Source: Candidatus Kuenenia stuttgartensis (GTDB lineage Bacteria > Planctomycetota > Planctomycetia > Gemmatales > Gemmataceae). Taken from it: 64,000 bases of DNA. This document shows positions 37,701 to 45,924 of this stretch, piece by piece. Each line of letters opens with the position of its first letter. Positions within the stretch are counted from its first letter, which is position 1. The position numbers were made by a program, and so were the translations under genes. A model generated the notes under the pieces. That model was not told where the DNA came from, searched no databases, and saw nothing but the letters and a program-made list of their open reading frames with translations. The stretch covers positions 1 to 64,000 of the forward strand of contig CAMCLK010000019.1 in NCBI GenBank assembly GCA_945875585.1, given 5' to 3'.

Positions 37701-38514
37701 GAGATGTGGCGAAACCATCGACCCCATACCGGCACCCTTGCCAGGCATACCCAAAGCTTCGCCAGCTCGGGTGGCTATTGCGGCCACGCGCTTGCAGGGA
37801 ATCATGGAATTAAAGGACAGGAAAGACCAGGTAGAATCCCTGGCCATTGTCAGGAGGGGGTTGCAGGCATTTCCAGCCGGCGTGCCTAAAAACCTACTGC
37901 CCGAAACAACACGCTCTGGAGAGAGCCAAGAACTCGGCAAAGTGGTGGGAACATTGGCTCACCGAGGCTTCGAGTTGGGCGATGCCATGCCAGCGGACGG
38001 CGAATCGCGGCTCGATTACCTCAGGCGGCAGGCGCGCTTGCTTCTGTCGGCGCGCGATGCCGACGATGAACCCACCGACTCGCCCCGCGAAGACAAAGAA
38101 CTCGAAAATGCTGTGGCTTCCGCGAACACTATTATCAATCGAATGGAATTACCCACTCATGATGGCATCCGCACTCTGCTGGCCCAGCCCGGTGCCGCCG
38201 AGGTGGATTTTGCCCTGCCCATTGGCAACCGCTGGATCATTACCGGCCGCTTCGACAGGCTTCTCGACCAAGGCGACGTGATCGACTGGAAAACCGATCG
38301 CGCCACCCCCGACGAAATTGTCGCCCGCTACCCCACACAAATGCAAATCTACGCGCTGGCTGTAGCCAAGTCGGGCATGGCGGCCAACGCGGACCAGCCG
38401 ATTGTTGTGCATTTGGCCATGCTCCACGGCGGCAACGTGGTGCCCCTGTCGTTCGATGCCCATGCCTTGGCTGCTGCGGAAGCGAAGCTTGCCGATTTTC
38501 TCAACATCGACTAA
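34798..38514 (+). CDS. addA: AddA-like UvrD-family helicase-nuclease
   Basis: Predicted 1238-residue motor and nuclease subunit that pairs with the AddB-like protein upstream. Walker A NAVAGSGKTT is at residues 31-40, Walker B IDEFQD with Asp402 and Glu403, motif III GDPEQAIYHWRG, motif V VMTIHASKGLEAKAVAL and motif VI VAITRSEG. The C-terminal RecB-like nuclease carries TLAHRGFELGD, RFDRLLDQGDVIDWKTD (Asp1163, Lys1165) and PTQMQIYALA. Length is normal for AddA. ATGs at 34798 and 34801 are both possible. Its last 14 bases overlap the convergent polysaccharide operon. Confidence 0.9.
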   Translation: MMRPFHETITFRGMNLQQRHALRTEGFLLINAVAGSGKTTMLVGLLLKALMENQTLKLEHFAVITFTRKAGAQLRTRIRDAMEKEKAAAPESEENFWTNHLRDLPGAPIGTIDSLVQDRLRRLALNGVCSIDPAIEVLDSIGQEIIGRRAVEFVLENAADNPTSDLGRAVLLLARNHPNKELGNRFMKLLNRNGDGAKAAAAIRFFNNPHGGFENFEAILANPNRDKWLEFWTPLATGVADRLATAVTELGNETTAEAGEVRNLQAIWPQEKQINPELFQRLRDCLFTQSGTIRSRGLSSKGRPYSNTLNKLQNDLLPAVEPFDGMVYQTDATPFAETTNFNLYLAWATFFEAAHAQYHDECRRENRFSFHDLATLFEQELSSRAPDELAKAGLPFHRVMIDEFQDNTTLQWSMGCRISGGNPDDPTTWNNITVVGDPEQAIYHWRGSNAQLMPDVRERYVSSHPHASPTWYDSIRHLYPEMNTASSAHEKIGIGQLNLNFRTKAETLARIDACSAAAMASRGIPHVQLVSGEHLRPADKANTTPAIAEMLRLPELPATATGHNIVDQDDGAEHYDGTTLTALASRLKILHDEQGVPWNEMLILARSYNKLIQPLHEAFQQAGIPYRAMVREAVWQRQEVRDVVSLATCLADADHGPALLAVLRGPVFRLTDGEILLVSSWNECRSLGQNLYQVAQGNNPNFPAAAEAWQHLSEDRKACVRSAAIHLHNWRQLVDRMPHHELIQNALETSGAFEAMAAWLTPLGTGAESVRRSAAGIHFVINRMREIESARPITLVNLVELLGLYASGGIKEDIDPDLSIEEDMVRVMTIHASKGLEAKAVALVIPEVSRSYTPSASDMIIVDRQYLRSDVDMAVAAPYLGLPLMNLSGTFDDSDTVIPSLFKIAQTTDRVYSRQEEARLFHVAITRSEGTLLLAAPRKINNSDCRHWPVVWSENHLDHVDASTLPILRCGETIDPIPAPLPGIPKASPARVAIAATRLQGIMELKDRKDQVESLAIVRRGLQAFPAGVPKNLLPETTRSGESQELGKVVGTLAHRGFELGDAMPADGESRLDYLRRQARLLLSARDADDEPTDSPREDKELENAVASANTIINRMELPTHDGIRTLLAQPGAAEVDFALPIGNRWIITGRFDRLLDQGDVIDWKTDRATPDEIVARYPTQMQIYALAVAKSGMAANADQPIVVHLAMLHGGNVVPLSFDAHALAAAEAKLADFLNID

Positions 38515-39682
38515 CTCGCTGATACAGCTCCGCCATGGCCGTTGCTTGGCGGGTTGCGCCAAAACGCTGGCAAGCCGACACGGCTGCGGCTTGGCCCAGC
38601 CTGTCGCGACGGTCCCTGTCCGCAGCCAATCCACCCAGCACGCGGGCGAGATCGTTGGCATCGCCCATGACATGGCCTACCGCATCCACTCCCTGGGAAA
38701 ACAGTTCCACCGCGCCGCCACCTCGCGACACTACCACGGCCCGGCCACACGCCATGGCCTCGGCAATCACCAGCCCGAACGGTTCCGGTCGCTTGGAAGC
38801 ATGCACCACCACGTCGAGAGCCCGGTACACCGCCGCCATATCGTTTTGATACGGCACAAAACCGACATTCAGACCCAGTCGATTGGCCATGGCCTGGAGT
38901 TCGGCCCGGGTCTGCTGGGCTCCTGTTGCATAAATGGGGCCACCAATCACGAAAAAGCGGACACCGGGCATAGGCCCCATCAACGATGCCGCCTGCAGAA
39001 ACGTATCGTGCCCTTTCCACAATGCATAGGTGGCAACCAACCCCACCCTTACCGCCGCTGAATCGGCAAAGCCTGCCTGCTTGTCGAGCCAGGCACCGTC
39101 TCCCACGCCGGGGGTCCAACGGTTCAGGTCTATTCCGTTAGGAATCACCGTCACCGGAACCGATGGCAAATACCGGCGCGCATCTGTGCCAACCGCTTCG
39201 CTGATGGCCACGGCGGTTCTAACCCGCCCAGCCACCGCGCGCAGCAACCACGGCGCCAAACGGCGCTCGCCTGTAAAATCGTGCAGATGCCACACCACAG
39301 AAACGCCGCGCGGAGCGACCAAACAGCCCAGCAAATGCGCCTTGATTCCGTTGGTGTGAATAACGCTCGGCCTACACCGCCTCACCACTGCTGCCAATGC
39401 CGACACCGCGCCAGCAAGGGCGGGCAGGGCCATCAGCAACCGGCCAACCTGACCAACTCCACCACCACCGCTGTCGCCCAGACTCTGCAGCCCTGCCGAT
39501 AGCGGCACAACAATCGTCTCCACATTCCGCAATCGCAGCTCGGTTACCAATGGCCCATCGGCCAAGGTAATCACCACCGGCTGCACTCCCGCGCCAGATA
39601 CGGCCATGGCGTCGATGAGTGTCAGCAGCAACCTTTCGGCACCGCCAATTACTCCTACAGGTGATAAATAAACTACCCGCAT
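38501..39682 (-). CDS. Glycosyltransferase family 4 protein (last gene of the polysaccharide operon)
   Basis: Predicted 393-residue GT-B enzyme. It starts MRVVYLSPVGVIGGAERLLL with the GGAE acceptor loop, and the donor site at about residue 300 reads RPEPFGLVIAEAMACGRAVV with both Glu of E-x7-E. VGLVATYALWKGHDTFLQA starts the second domain. The ATG at 39682 lies inside the 3' end of the previous gene (10-base overlap); an upstream frame to 39739 is not needed. The stop overlaps the addA stop region from the other strand. Confidence 0.9.
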   Translation of the reverse strand: MRVVYLSPVGVIGGAERLLLTLIDAMAVSGAGVQPVVITLADGPLVTELRLRNVETIVVPLSAGLQSLGDSGGGGVGQVGRLLMALPALAGAVSALAAVVRRCRPSVIHTNGIKAHLLGCLVAPRGVSVVWHLHDFTGERRLAPWLLRAVAGRVRTAVAISEAVGTDARRYLPSVPVTVIPNGIDLNRWTPGVGDGAWLDKQAGFADSAAVRVGLVATYALWKGHDTFLQAASLMGPMPGVRFFVIGGPIYATGAQQTRAELQAMANRLGLNVGFVPYQNDMAAVYRALDVVVHASKRPEPFGLVIAEAMACGRAVVVSRGGGAVELFSQGVDAVGHVMGDANDLARVLGGLAADRDRRDRLGQAAAVSACQRFGATRQATAMAELYQRVSRC

Positions 39683-40746
39683 GCTGTTTGATCTAATCGC
39701 GCATAGGCGCCAATAATAATCTCCGCATGACGCGACCATGTAAACCGTGCGGCATGCTCACAACCGATCTGCGGCTGGTGACCCTCCATCACCGACATCA
39801 CCGCGTCCGCCCAGCCCGCATGGTCGCCCACCGCCGCATGCCTAACGGCACCGCCTCCCGCTTCCAGTAATGTCGGCAAGTCGCTCGCCACCACAGGGGC
39901 GCCGCACGCCAGTGCCTCGATCACCGGCAGCCCAAATCCCTCGCTGTCGCTGGGAAGCAGCACAGCGCGTGCGCCACGGTACAGCCGCGCCAGGTCGTCG
40001 CGGCTCAGGTTGCGGCGTTGCTCCACCGCATGGTGCAGCCCCAGCCGAAGCAGTTGGCGCTGGTGTTCCACAGTAAACGTGCCGCCTGCTTGAATGAGGC
40101 GTATGCCGGGCACACGCGCGCGCACCATGGCCATTATTTCCAGAAGATCACCAATTCTTTTACGCGCCACACACGATCCCACATGCAGCAGATAGTTCCC
40201 CGGTTCGCGTTCGCCCTGTGCCTTGAATTCTTGGCACACCCCAAGGGGTGCCAGTACCACTTGCGAAGGAGACCATATCCCCAGCCCCACCAAGCGGTCT
40301 CGCATGGCGCTGGTACTACAAAACACCAAAGCCGCCCGCTTCAGCCCGTCCCATACTGGCCCCTGAATGAGCCCGTGCCACCATGGTCGCGATTGGCGCA
40401 CATTTAGAAACGGTTCAAACGGAATCAGATCGTGAACATACACGCCCGCGCGACCTGCGGGCAGCGCCCGCACCAAGTGCGCATAGCTATGATCCACCAC
40501 ATGAAAAATGCCCGCGCGGGATGCCTCCCGGCGGGCCAGCGAAGGATACCGCACATAGCGGTTCCACGCGCGATCCACATTCCACGGCACGCCGCGCGAC
40601 CGACTCGACACCACACGCCGAAACCCCGGCTGCACCAGCCGACACCCACCCTGCCAGCACGCCGCCAACCGCTCGGCACAGAGGTCCATGCTGGGCCAAT
40701 GCTCTTGGGGGAAAACAGGGAAGAGGGTTGTACTATTGGAAAACAT
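39673..40746 (-). CDS. Glycosyltransferase family 4 protein
   Basis: Predicted 357-residue GT-B enzyme, rich in G+C. Acceptor domain motifs: HVVDHSYAHLVRALPAGRAG and YVHDLIPFEPF. The donor site at about residues 275-295 is PSDSEGFGLPVIEALACGAP with intact E-x7-E, and LLHVGSCVARKRIGDLLEIM starts the second domain. The N-terminus lacks the usual first beta strand and could begin at the ATG at 40689 instead. A 77-base gap separates it from the FkbM gene upstream, one of the larger gaps in the operon. Confidence 0.87.
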   Translation of the reverse strand: MFSNSTTLFPVFPQEHWPSMDLCAERLAACWQGGCRLVQPGFRRVVSSRSRGVPWNVDRAWNRYVRYPSLARREASRAGIFHVVDHSYAHLVRALPAGRAGVYVHDLIPFEPFLNVRQSRPWWHGLIQGPVWDGLKRAALVFCSTSAMRDRLVGLGIWSPSQVVLAPLGVCQEFKAQGEREPGNYLLHVGSCVARKRIGDLLEIMAMVRARVPGIRLIQAGGTFTVEHQRQLLRLGLHHAVEQRRNLSRDDLARLYRGARAVLLPSDSEGFGLPVIEALACGAPVVASDLPTLLEAGGGAVRHAAVGDHAGWADAVMSVMEGHQPQIGCEHAARFTWSRHAEIIIGAYARLDQTACG

Positions 40747-40823
40747 TATTTTTGGAATAAGAACCGTAACACAACGTGATTAATACTTTCAAAGCATACC
40801 GGCAAGCGGCAGCTTTCTTTCAT

Positions 40824-41636
40824 TCAATCATTAATAGGCAACAATATTGCGTGAAATCGAATTTTTCCATCAGGCCAATTCTCACCACCCAACCTTTTAA
40901 TCGTGTAACCGATACCTGCAAGATTTTTTTCAAAATACTCCTTAAACTCATCGCCAATCCAATGAATTTCACACATGATCACTGGTCTAAATTTTAAAAT
41001 TGTTTTATGCATTCCTTCAAGAATCAATATTTCTGCACCTTCCGCATCGATCATTACCAAATTTGGCCCGCTTGCTTTCTCGTTCTCTATAAAATCATCG
41101 ATGGCAACCACGGCAACGCTCAGGCCATCGCTTTGCTGATTTCCAACAATCGTACTAGCGCCAGTTATATGGCCAATTTTGAGATTTGCACTTCCTGTGT
41201 TCGATGATACCGCAGCCTGTATCACTTTTATATGATCGAATCCATTCAATTTTGCGTTTTTCTTTACTTTTTCCACACAAACCGGATTTGGTTCAAATGC
41301 ATACACGCATCCAGTTTCACCAACTAAACGGCCGGCCAAAGTGCTGAAAAAACCAACATTGGCACCAATGTCATAAAAAATAAAGCCCGGTTGAAGGTAT
41401 TTGGCAAGTGCATCTTGCTCGTGAGGTTCGGTTGTTCCAAACAAAAAGCCAGATGAACCTCCATGCGCGTCAAATCGCAAACCGGCTCCAATTCCATGCC
41501 TAATTACCCCCTCCGTTGCCAGAACGTTATGACCAAACCAGCCAATAAATGCCCCTATAATTGGTATTCTGAATTGTAATCGTCCAATCCAACGAATTAT
41601 ATTTGGGGGTAAAATTCCAATAATCCAAGTCAGCAT
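40824..41636 (-). CDS. FkbM family methyltransferase
   Basis: Predicted 270-residue sugar O-methyltransferase. After a hydrophobic N-terminus (MLTWIIGILPPNIIRWIGRL) comes motif I FIFYDIGANVGFFSTLAGRL and the acidic motif VYAFEPNPVCVEKVKKNAKL. LVMIDAEGAEILILEGM is the conserved FkbM motif near residue 195. The gene is much richer in A+T than the GT4 genes on both sides, so it was probably acquired separately. It should methylate a sugar of the exported chain, a common way to modify or cap ABC-exported polysaccharide. Confidence 0.9.
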   Translation of the reverse strand: MLTWIIGILPPNIIRWIGRLQFRIPIIGAFIGWFGHNVLATEGVIRHGIGAGLRFDAHGGSSGFLFGTTEPHEQDALAKYLQPGFIFYDIGANVGFFSTLAGRLVGETGCVYAFEPNPVCVEKVKKNAKLNGFDHIKVIQAAVSSNTGSANLKIGHITGASTIVGNQQSDGLSVAVVAIDDFIENEKASGPNLVMIDAEGAEILILEGMHKTILKFRPVIMCEIHWIGDEFKEYFEKNLAGIGYTIKRLGGENWPDGKIRFHAILLPIND

Positions 41637-41656
41637 CGAAGTCTCCTTGAAACCAT

Positions 41657-42730
41657 TTACGTTGCTTTTATAAGCAATTTAGCGAGGGTCGTTTTTCTAA
41701 CATTGTTATAATCGTAACAGTGTGCAAGCTCGAGACTGATTATTTGGTAGTCACCACTCAATATCACTGCAGCGCGCTTAACTGCCTGCACCCAAACATC
41801 GATTCCTTCCCCATCCACCAACATCTCTTCGGGCAGCACCCGCGCCGCTTCGCCCACTCGACTGGCCAGAACGAATCGACCCGCTGCTAGGTAAAGCGGC
41901 AACTTTCCTGTTGTTCGCACCCAACCCACCATGTCGTTCGTCAGCGTTGACAAGCAAATGTCCATCCGGTGAAGCCAGCCCGGCAACTCCGCATAAGGCA
42001 CCCGCCCGGCAAACTCCACCAATCCTTCAATACCCAATTGCTGACATCGTTCCTTCAACCGAGGCAGGCCCGAACCATCACCCACCATGATGCCGCGCAC
42101 CGGCCGATCGATGGTACCCTGCAATTGCTTCACAATCTCCACTAATTCCCAGCCGTAACACGATTGATGCACAGGCGACCAGACCACGCTACCCACCATG
42201 CCGATCACCAAGGGATCTGTGGGGCTTTTCGGTTTCTGGTCTTTGAGTGGTGCGAACTGCTCCAGATCAACACCATCGGGAATGAATGTGGCCGTAATAC
42301 CTCGCCGGGCCAACAATTCTTTGTGGTAACTACCCCGCACCACCACACCAGACGATGCCCGAAGCGCGAACAACTCCAGCACACGCGTGGCGAACATCGC
42401 CATTGGCCCCCGGCCAAGCGCCTTACCCAATGCCACAATGGCATCACCCGTGTCCACATACCATGGCGTGCCCGTCAACAATCGATATACCCCGGCAGCA
42501 GCCACACCGCTGGCAGCCATGTCGAGCACGTAACAGATGTGGGGGCGAATGGTCCACAGTTCGCGCACCATGCGCCATGCTGCTGCCAACTTGCCACCAT
42601 GCCGGTAAACCACATGGCAATCAAAATCAGGTGCCAATTCTCTGGCAAACGCCCGGGCACGCTCACCCATGGCTGATTCAACATCGCCATTCACCACAAA
42701 AGCCAACTTCAATTTTGCATCGCTTACCAA
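41657..42730 (-). CDS. Glycosyltransferase family 4 protein with atypical donor site
   Basis: Predicted 357-residue GT-B protein. LKLAFVVNGDVESAMGERAR starts the first domain and VIGMVGSVVWSPVHQSCYGW the second. The usual E-x7-E donor motif is replaced by RTTGKLPLYLAAGRFVLAS, so catalytic details may differ or the protein may be a non-catalytic partner. The start codon is TTG at 42730, which overlaps the previous gene by 7 bases; no better ATG exists before residue 21. Gap to the next gene is 20 bases. Confidence 0.8.
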   Translation of the reverse strand: MVSDAKLKLAFVVNGDVESAMGERARAFARELAPDFDCHVVYRHGGKLAAAWRMVRELWTIRPHICYVLDMAASGVAAAGVYRLLTGTPWYVDTGDAIVALGKALGRGPMAMFATRVLELFALRASSGVVVRGSYHKELLARRGITATFIPDGVDLEQFAPLKDQKPKSPTDPLVIGMVGSVVWSPVHQSCYGWELVEIVKQLQGTIDRPVRGIMVGDGSGLPRLKERCQQLGIEGLVEFAGRVPYAELPGWLHRMDICLSTLTNDMVGWVRTTGKLPLYLAAGRFVLASRVGEAARVLPEEMLVDGEGIDVWVQAVKRAAVILSGDYQIISLELAHCYDYNNVRKTTLAKLLIKAT

Positions 42731-43860
42731 CCGTGTTCATCCAGCAAGCCCCGGTACACGGCCATTGTCTCATCTGCCACAGCATCCCAGGTGCGCTGTT
42801 CCGCCACCGCGCGGGCCTTTTGGCCCATGCGTGTCCGCAAACCGGCATCGTTAACCAGCAGCCGTACCCCATCGACAAAACCATTGATGTTGCTCGGATC
42901 GTTCACCAACCAACCCGTTTCGCCATGTTGCACCAGATCCGATGCACCCGCACGCAGCGTGGTGACCACCGGTATGCCACACGCCATGGCCTCGACAATC
43001 ACCATGCCAAATGTGTCGAAAAATGTCGGGTAGAGCAGCATGTCCGCAGCCGCAAGCCATTGTTCCAAATGCTTGTTGAAACCCAGCGGATGCACACGGT
43101 CGGCACAGCCCAGCAGATGGGCCTGCTTCATTATTGCGTTCGTGTCCGATGCTGTGGCCAGCAGCAGATGCACACCTGGTACCCGAGCTATGGTTTCCAC
43201 AGCCGCCGCTGCACCCTTCTGCAGGTTCCCGGCAAACAAAGCCAGCACAGCGTTGTTATCCAAACCCAACTGCTTCAGCAGATCTGCCCTGCATGCGGCG
43301 CGCAAACGCGGATGGAACGTGTCGGCACATATTCCATGGTGGATCACAAACACACCCTGGCTGCGACCGTAATGCTGCCGTATATCGCCCGCCGTGCGGT
43401 TTGATACAGCAATCACCCGCTTCACCCCCTTGCCAACCAAAGCCCTGCGTTCGAGCGGGGCTACAAGCCATTCCGCCAGCCGCTGCCGCCAGGTAATACG
43501 ACCACAAAACGCGGCCTGCGCCGCATGCCATGCCGGCTGAATAAAATGAGCCGTGGCCACTGAATGCCGAAGCCCACATAGCCCCTGCGCATGCACAATA
43601 TCGTGCTTCCCCACCATAAGCGTGGCTGGAACCACGAAACTGAGAATAGATGCCAGCGCCGACGACCGCCACGCCGGAACATGATGAAATTGAATACCGG
43701 CTGTATCGGTATCGCTGACGGTATTGGCGTAAACGTGAATGTCGTGATTGTGTCGAAACCGGGTGGCCAGTTCCACCACATACCGGCTCTGCCCGCCATG
43801 CCGATGGTAATCGTGCACCACAAACGCCAAATTCAGCCGGCGGTTTATCTGTGCTGGCAT
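42724..43860 (-). CDS. Glycosyltransferase family 4 protein
   Basis: Predicted 378-residue GT-B enzyme. First domain: LNLAFVVHDYHRHGGQSRYV. The donor site FFDTFGMVIVEAMACGIPVV at about residue 280 has both Glu. VLALFAGNLQKGAAAAVETI starts the second domain. DIVHAQGLCGLRHSVATAHF is like the acceptor loops of heptosyl- and glucosyltransferases of LPS cores. The ATG at 43860 overlaps the preceding gene by 16 bases. G+C content is high, as for its neighbour upstream. Confidence 0.9.
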   Translation of the reverse strand: MPAQINRRLNLAFVVHDYHRHGGQSRYVVELATRFRHNHDIHVYANTVSDTDTAGIQFHHVPAWRSSALASILSFVVPATLMVGKHDIVHAQGLCGLRHSVATAHFIQPAWHAAQAAFCGRITWRQRLAEWLVAPLERRALVGKGVKRVIAVSNRTAGDIRQHYGRSQGVFVIHHGICADTFHPRLRAACRADLLKQLGLDNNAVLALFAGNLQKGAAAAVETIARVPGVHLLLATASDTNAIMKQAHLLGCADRVHPLGFNKHLEQWLAAADMLLYPTFFDTFGMVIVEAMACGIPVVTTLRAGASDLVQHGETGWLVNDPSNINGFVDGVRLLVNDAGLRTRMGQKARAVAEQRTWDAVADETMAVYRGLLDEHGW

Positions 43861-45017
43861 TCTTCCACGATCTGTTTCACAACCTTGGCGGCATGCGCCA
43901 AGCTAGCATGAACGGTGTACCACGCCCGGCCATGGGCACCCGCAGCCACGCGTTCCGCCAACGGCAGTTGAAGCACTTCGGCTAGCGATATTGCTAAGGC
44001 CGCTCCATCGGGCGTGGCAGCCAAGCGGGCACACGGCAGATCGGTGCGCCAGCAAGGGTCGGTTAAAGGCCCATCGTTGCTTACCAGTGGAACACCCAGC
44101 GACAGCGCACTCATGGCCGTGGTTCGCCGTGTGGTGATACCATCTGGATAAGGTTGCAAGGCTGTATCGCACGCCGCTAGGGTGGTGGCCAATGCCAAGG
44201 GATCGGTGTCTTCAACCACATGGCAGCATGCCGCGCGCTCAGCCAACGCAGAACTGGCTTGTTGCAACCAAGCGGCAGCACCCCGCCCCATCAGCAAAAA
44301 CGCGGTGGTGGCTGCGAGTTTATCTGACAATTGCATGATGGTGGCCAGCAATAAATTCGATATGCCGGATCCATACGTGCCAAAATGCCCCACCAAGCAG
44401 TGGGAACCCGTTCGCTGCAGCCAGTGAATGCGGCAGCGTCGAACGACTTCAGCATCGACCGATTCCGGAAGGTTGCTGAAAACAGGCAGAGAAGTCACCA
44501 AACGGTTGGATACACCCCGCAACCTAGGCAACCATGCTGTGGTGGTAACTAAAATCCGCCATGCAACGGCCGCCATCAGGCTGGCCATGCATTGTTGAAC
44601 GATGGCCAACACCCTGTGCCGTATAGGCCCGTTTTGGAATGGAAATGCCACTTCGTGAAACAACACTATCAGGCGATCGCGCCGCACGCAGGCTCGCCAA
44701 GCCAACCAAAGCACCAGCGGCAAATTCATACCACGAAGGCCAAACGCATGCGGAACATATTGGATGAAAATCACACGTGGCCCAGGAAAAGCATCGAGGG
44801 CACGAGCAAGATACCGCAGATGAACAGGGGCAAACGCACGGCCCACGCGATAAACGGGAGTTCCATTTTCAACAGATAGCCCCGCGTCACCCCCGCTTAA
44901 AACCACAGGCACAAGAGCCAATTCGGCCAATTCTTGGACCAAACCTGCCGTGTGGTCGGCAACGCCACCCGGTTCGGGAGGGTATTCGCCGGTGAAAAAA
45001 TGTATTGCAATCTTCAA
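43845..45017 (-). CDS. Glycosyltransferase family 4-like protein
   Basis: Predicted 390-residue GT-B protein. It opens MKIAIHFFTGEYPPEPGGVA, the classic GT4 N-terminal strand and loop. The second domain is recognisable from VGHFGTYGSGISNLLLATIM, but the donor site reads DGITTRRTTAMSALSLGVPL instead of carrying E-x7-E, as in some distant GT4 members. The start overlaps the DUF3431 gene stop by 4 bases. A glycosyltransferase fold is sure; activity is less so. Confidence 0.8.
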   Translation of the reverse strand: MKIAIHFFTGEYPPEPGGVADHTAGLVQELAELALVPVVLSGGDAGLSVENGTPVYRVGRAFAPVHLRYLARALDAFPGPRVIFIQYVPHAFGLRGMNLPLVLWLAWRACVRRDRLIVLFHEVAFPFQNGPIRHRVLAIVQQCMASLMAAVAWRILVTTTAWLPRLRGVSNRLVTSLPVFSNLPESVDAEVVRRCRIHWLQRTGSHCLVGHFGTYGSGISNLLLATIMQLSDKLAATTAFLLMGRGAAAWLQQASSALAERAACCHVVEDTDPLALATTLAACDTALQPYPDGITTRRTTAMSALSLGVPLVSNDGPLTDPCWRTDLPCARLAATPDGAALAISLAEVLQLPLAERVAAGAHGRAWYTVHASLAHAAKVVKQIVEECQHR

Positions 45018-45841
45018 ATTAATTGCCGAAATCGGCTCGCAATTCGTATAAGGCGATCCAAATAACGATCAAATGGTCCATAATCCGCAGGGACAACAGC
45101 TGATTCATCTTGGTCAGCAAAAATGTAATACCAACAAAATTCTAGATACCATACTTGATATGGATCATTCCGCATTGACAATTCATTCAGAAGAGCAAGA
45201 TAGTAATCTAATGAATTACGTCTAATTGCGTTTTTAGATACTGCAAATTCCGCCCCTTGAGCAAAATAAACTAGCCCATTGGTGGGATCCGGCCGCTTGA
45301 GAACACACCTCCAAAAATCGGGAAATTTTCGTCCATTCTGAGCAAGTCGGATTTCTTCCAACGATGTACTATTAAACCCCCAATGCAGCCATTTATCTAC
45401 ATTATCGCCTCGAGGATATTGACCGACAGGCCGATCAATATTTATATATCTACGAGAACCGGATCTGAACCTTAAATATTTGAGATCGAATGAAATTGTA
45501 TGTGTAAACACGAAACGATGGTTTCCTTGTGCTTCAAAATAATCGTCCAAAACAGTATTTGAATATAAGTGACCTATTGGTTGTTTATTTTCACTATTAA
45601 ACCGGGTATGAGGCTGTGACCCTTGAACAAATACTGTCCATTCGGCTAGGTTGTCCCAATTGGAAACGATGTGATATAGGTAGGTATGACCTTCACGACC
45701 AACATTCGGTAAATTTATCGATACAATAGAATCGTCAGGCACACCCTTATTATATATCAAAGCAGACGAATACTGTTTTGTCCAATCCACACTCTCATTA
45801 TAGCGTGCCACAACAATGTCAAGCGCACGATTCATTTGCAT
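45014..45841 (-). CDS. DUF3431 domain protein
   Basis: Predicted 275-residue protein. RALDIVVARYNESVDWTKQY and VGREGHTYLYHIVSNWDNLA, then WTVFVQGSQPHTRFN, match DUF3431, a family found mostly in fungi and in some bacterial glycan clusters and thought to be glycosyltransferase-like. No signal peptide or membrane segment. It is A+T-rich, unlike the GT4 genes next to it. An 83-base gap lies upstream, the largest in the operon, so the gene may have been inserted as a unit. Function is unproven; a role in the glycan is inferred from place. Confidence 0.85.
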   Translation of the reverse strand: MQMNRALDIVVARYNESVDWTKQYSSALIYNKGVPDDSIVSINLPNVGREGHTYLYHIVSNWDNLAEWTVFVQGSQPHTRFNSENKQPIGHLYSNTVLDDYFEAQGNHRFVFTHTISFDLKYLRFRSGSRRYINIDRPVGQYPRGDNVDKWLHWGFNSTSLEEIRLAQNGRKFPDFWRCVLKRPDPTNGLVYFAQGAEFAVSKNAIRRNSLDYYLALLNELSMRNDPYQVWYLEFCWYYIFADQDESAVVPADYGPFDRYLDRLIRIASRFRQLI

Positions 45842-45924
45842 ATCCGCCGTTTGTTTGCAAATTCATAGTCGTTGCCATCGATATTATAAGACAATTTGGA
45901 ATTTATCTGATACTGCCATGCGCA

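Noticed and set aside
42355-43404. 349-residue open frame on the plus strand within GT4 genes
   Set aside because: His/Pro/Cys-rich translation typical of an antisense shadow in G+C-rich DNA; the two GT4 genes on the minus strand explain the region.
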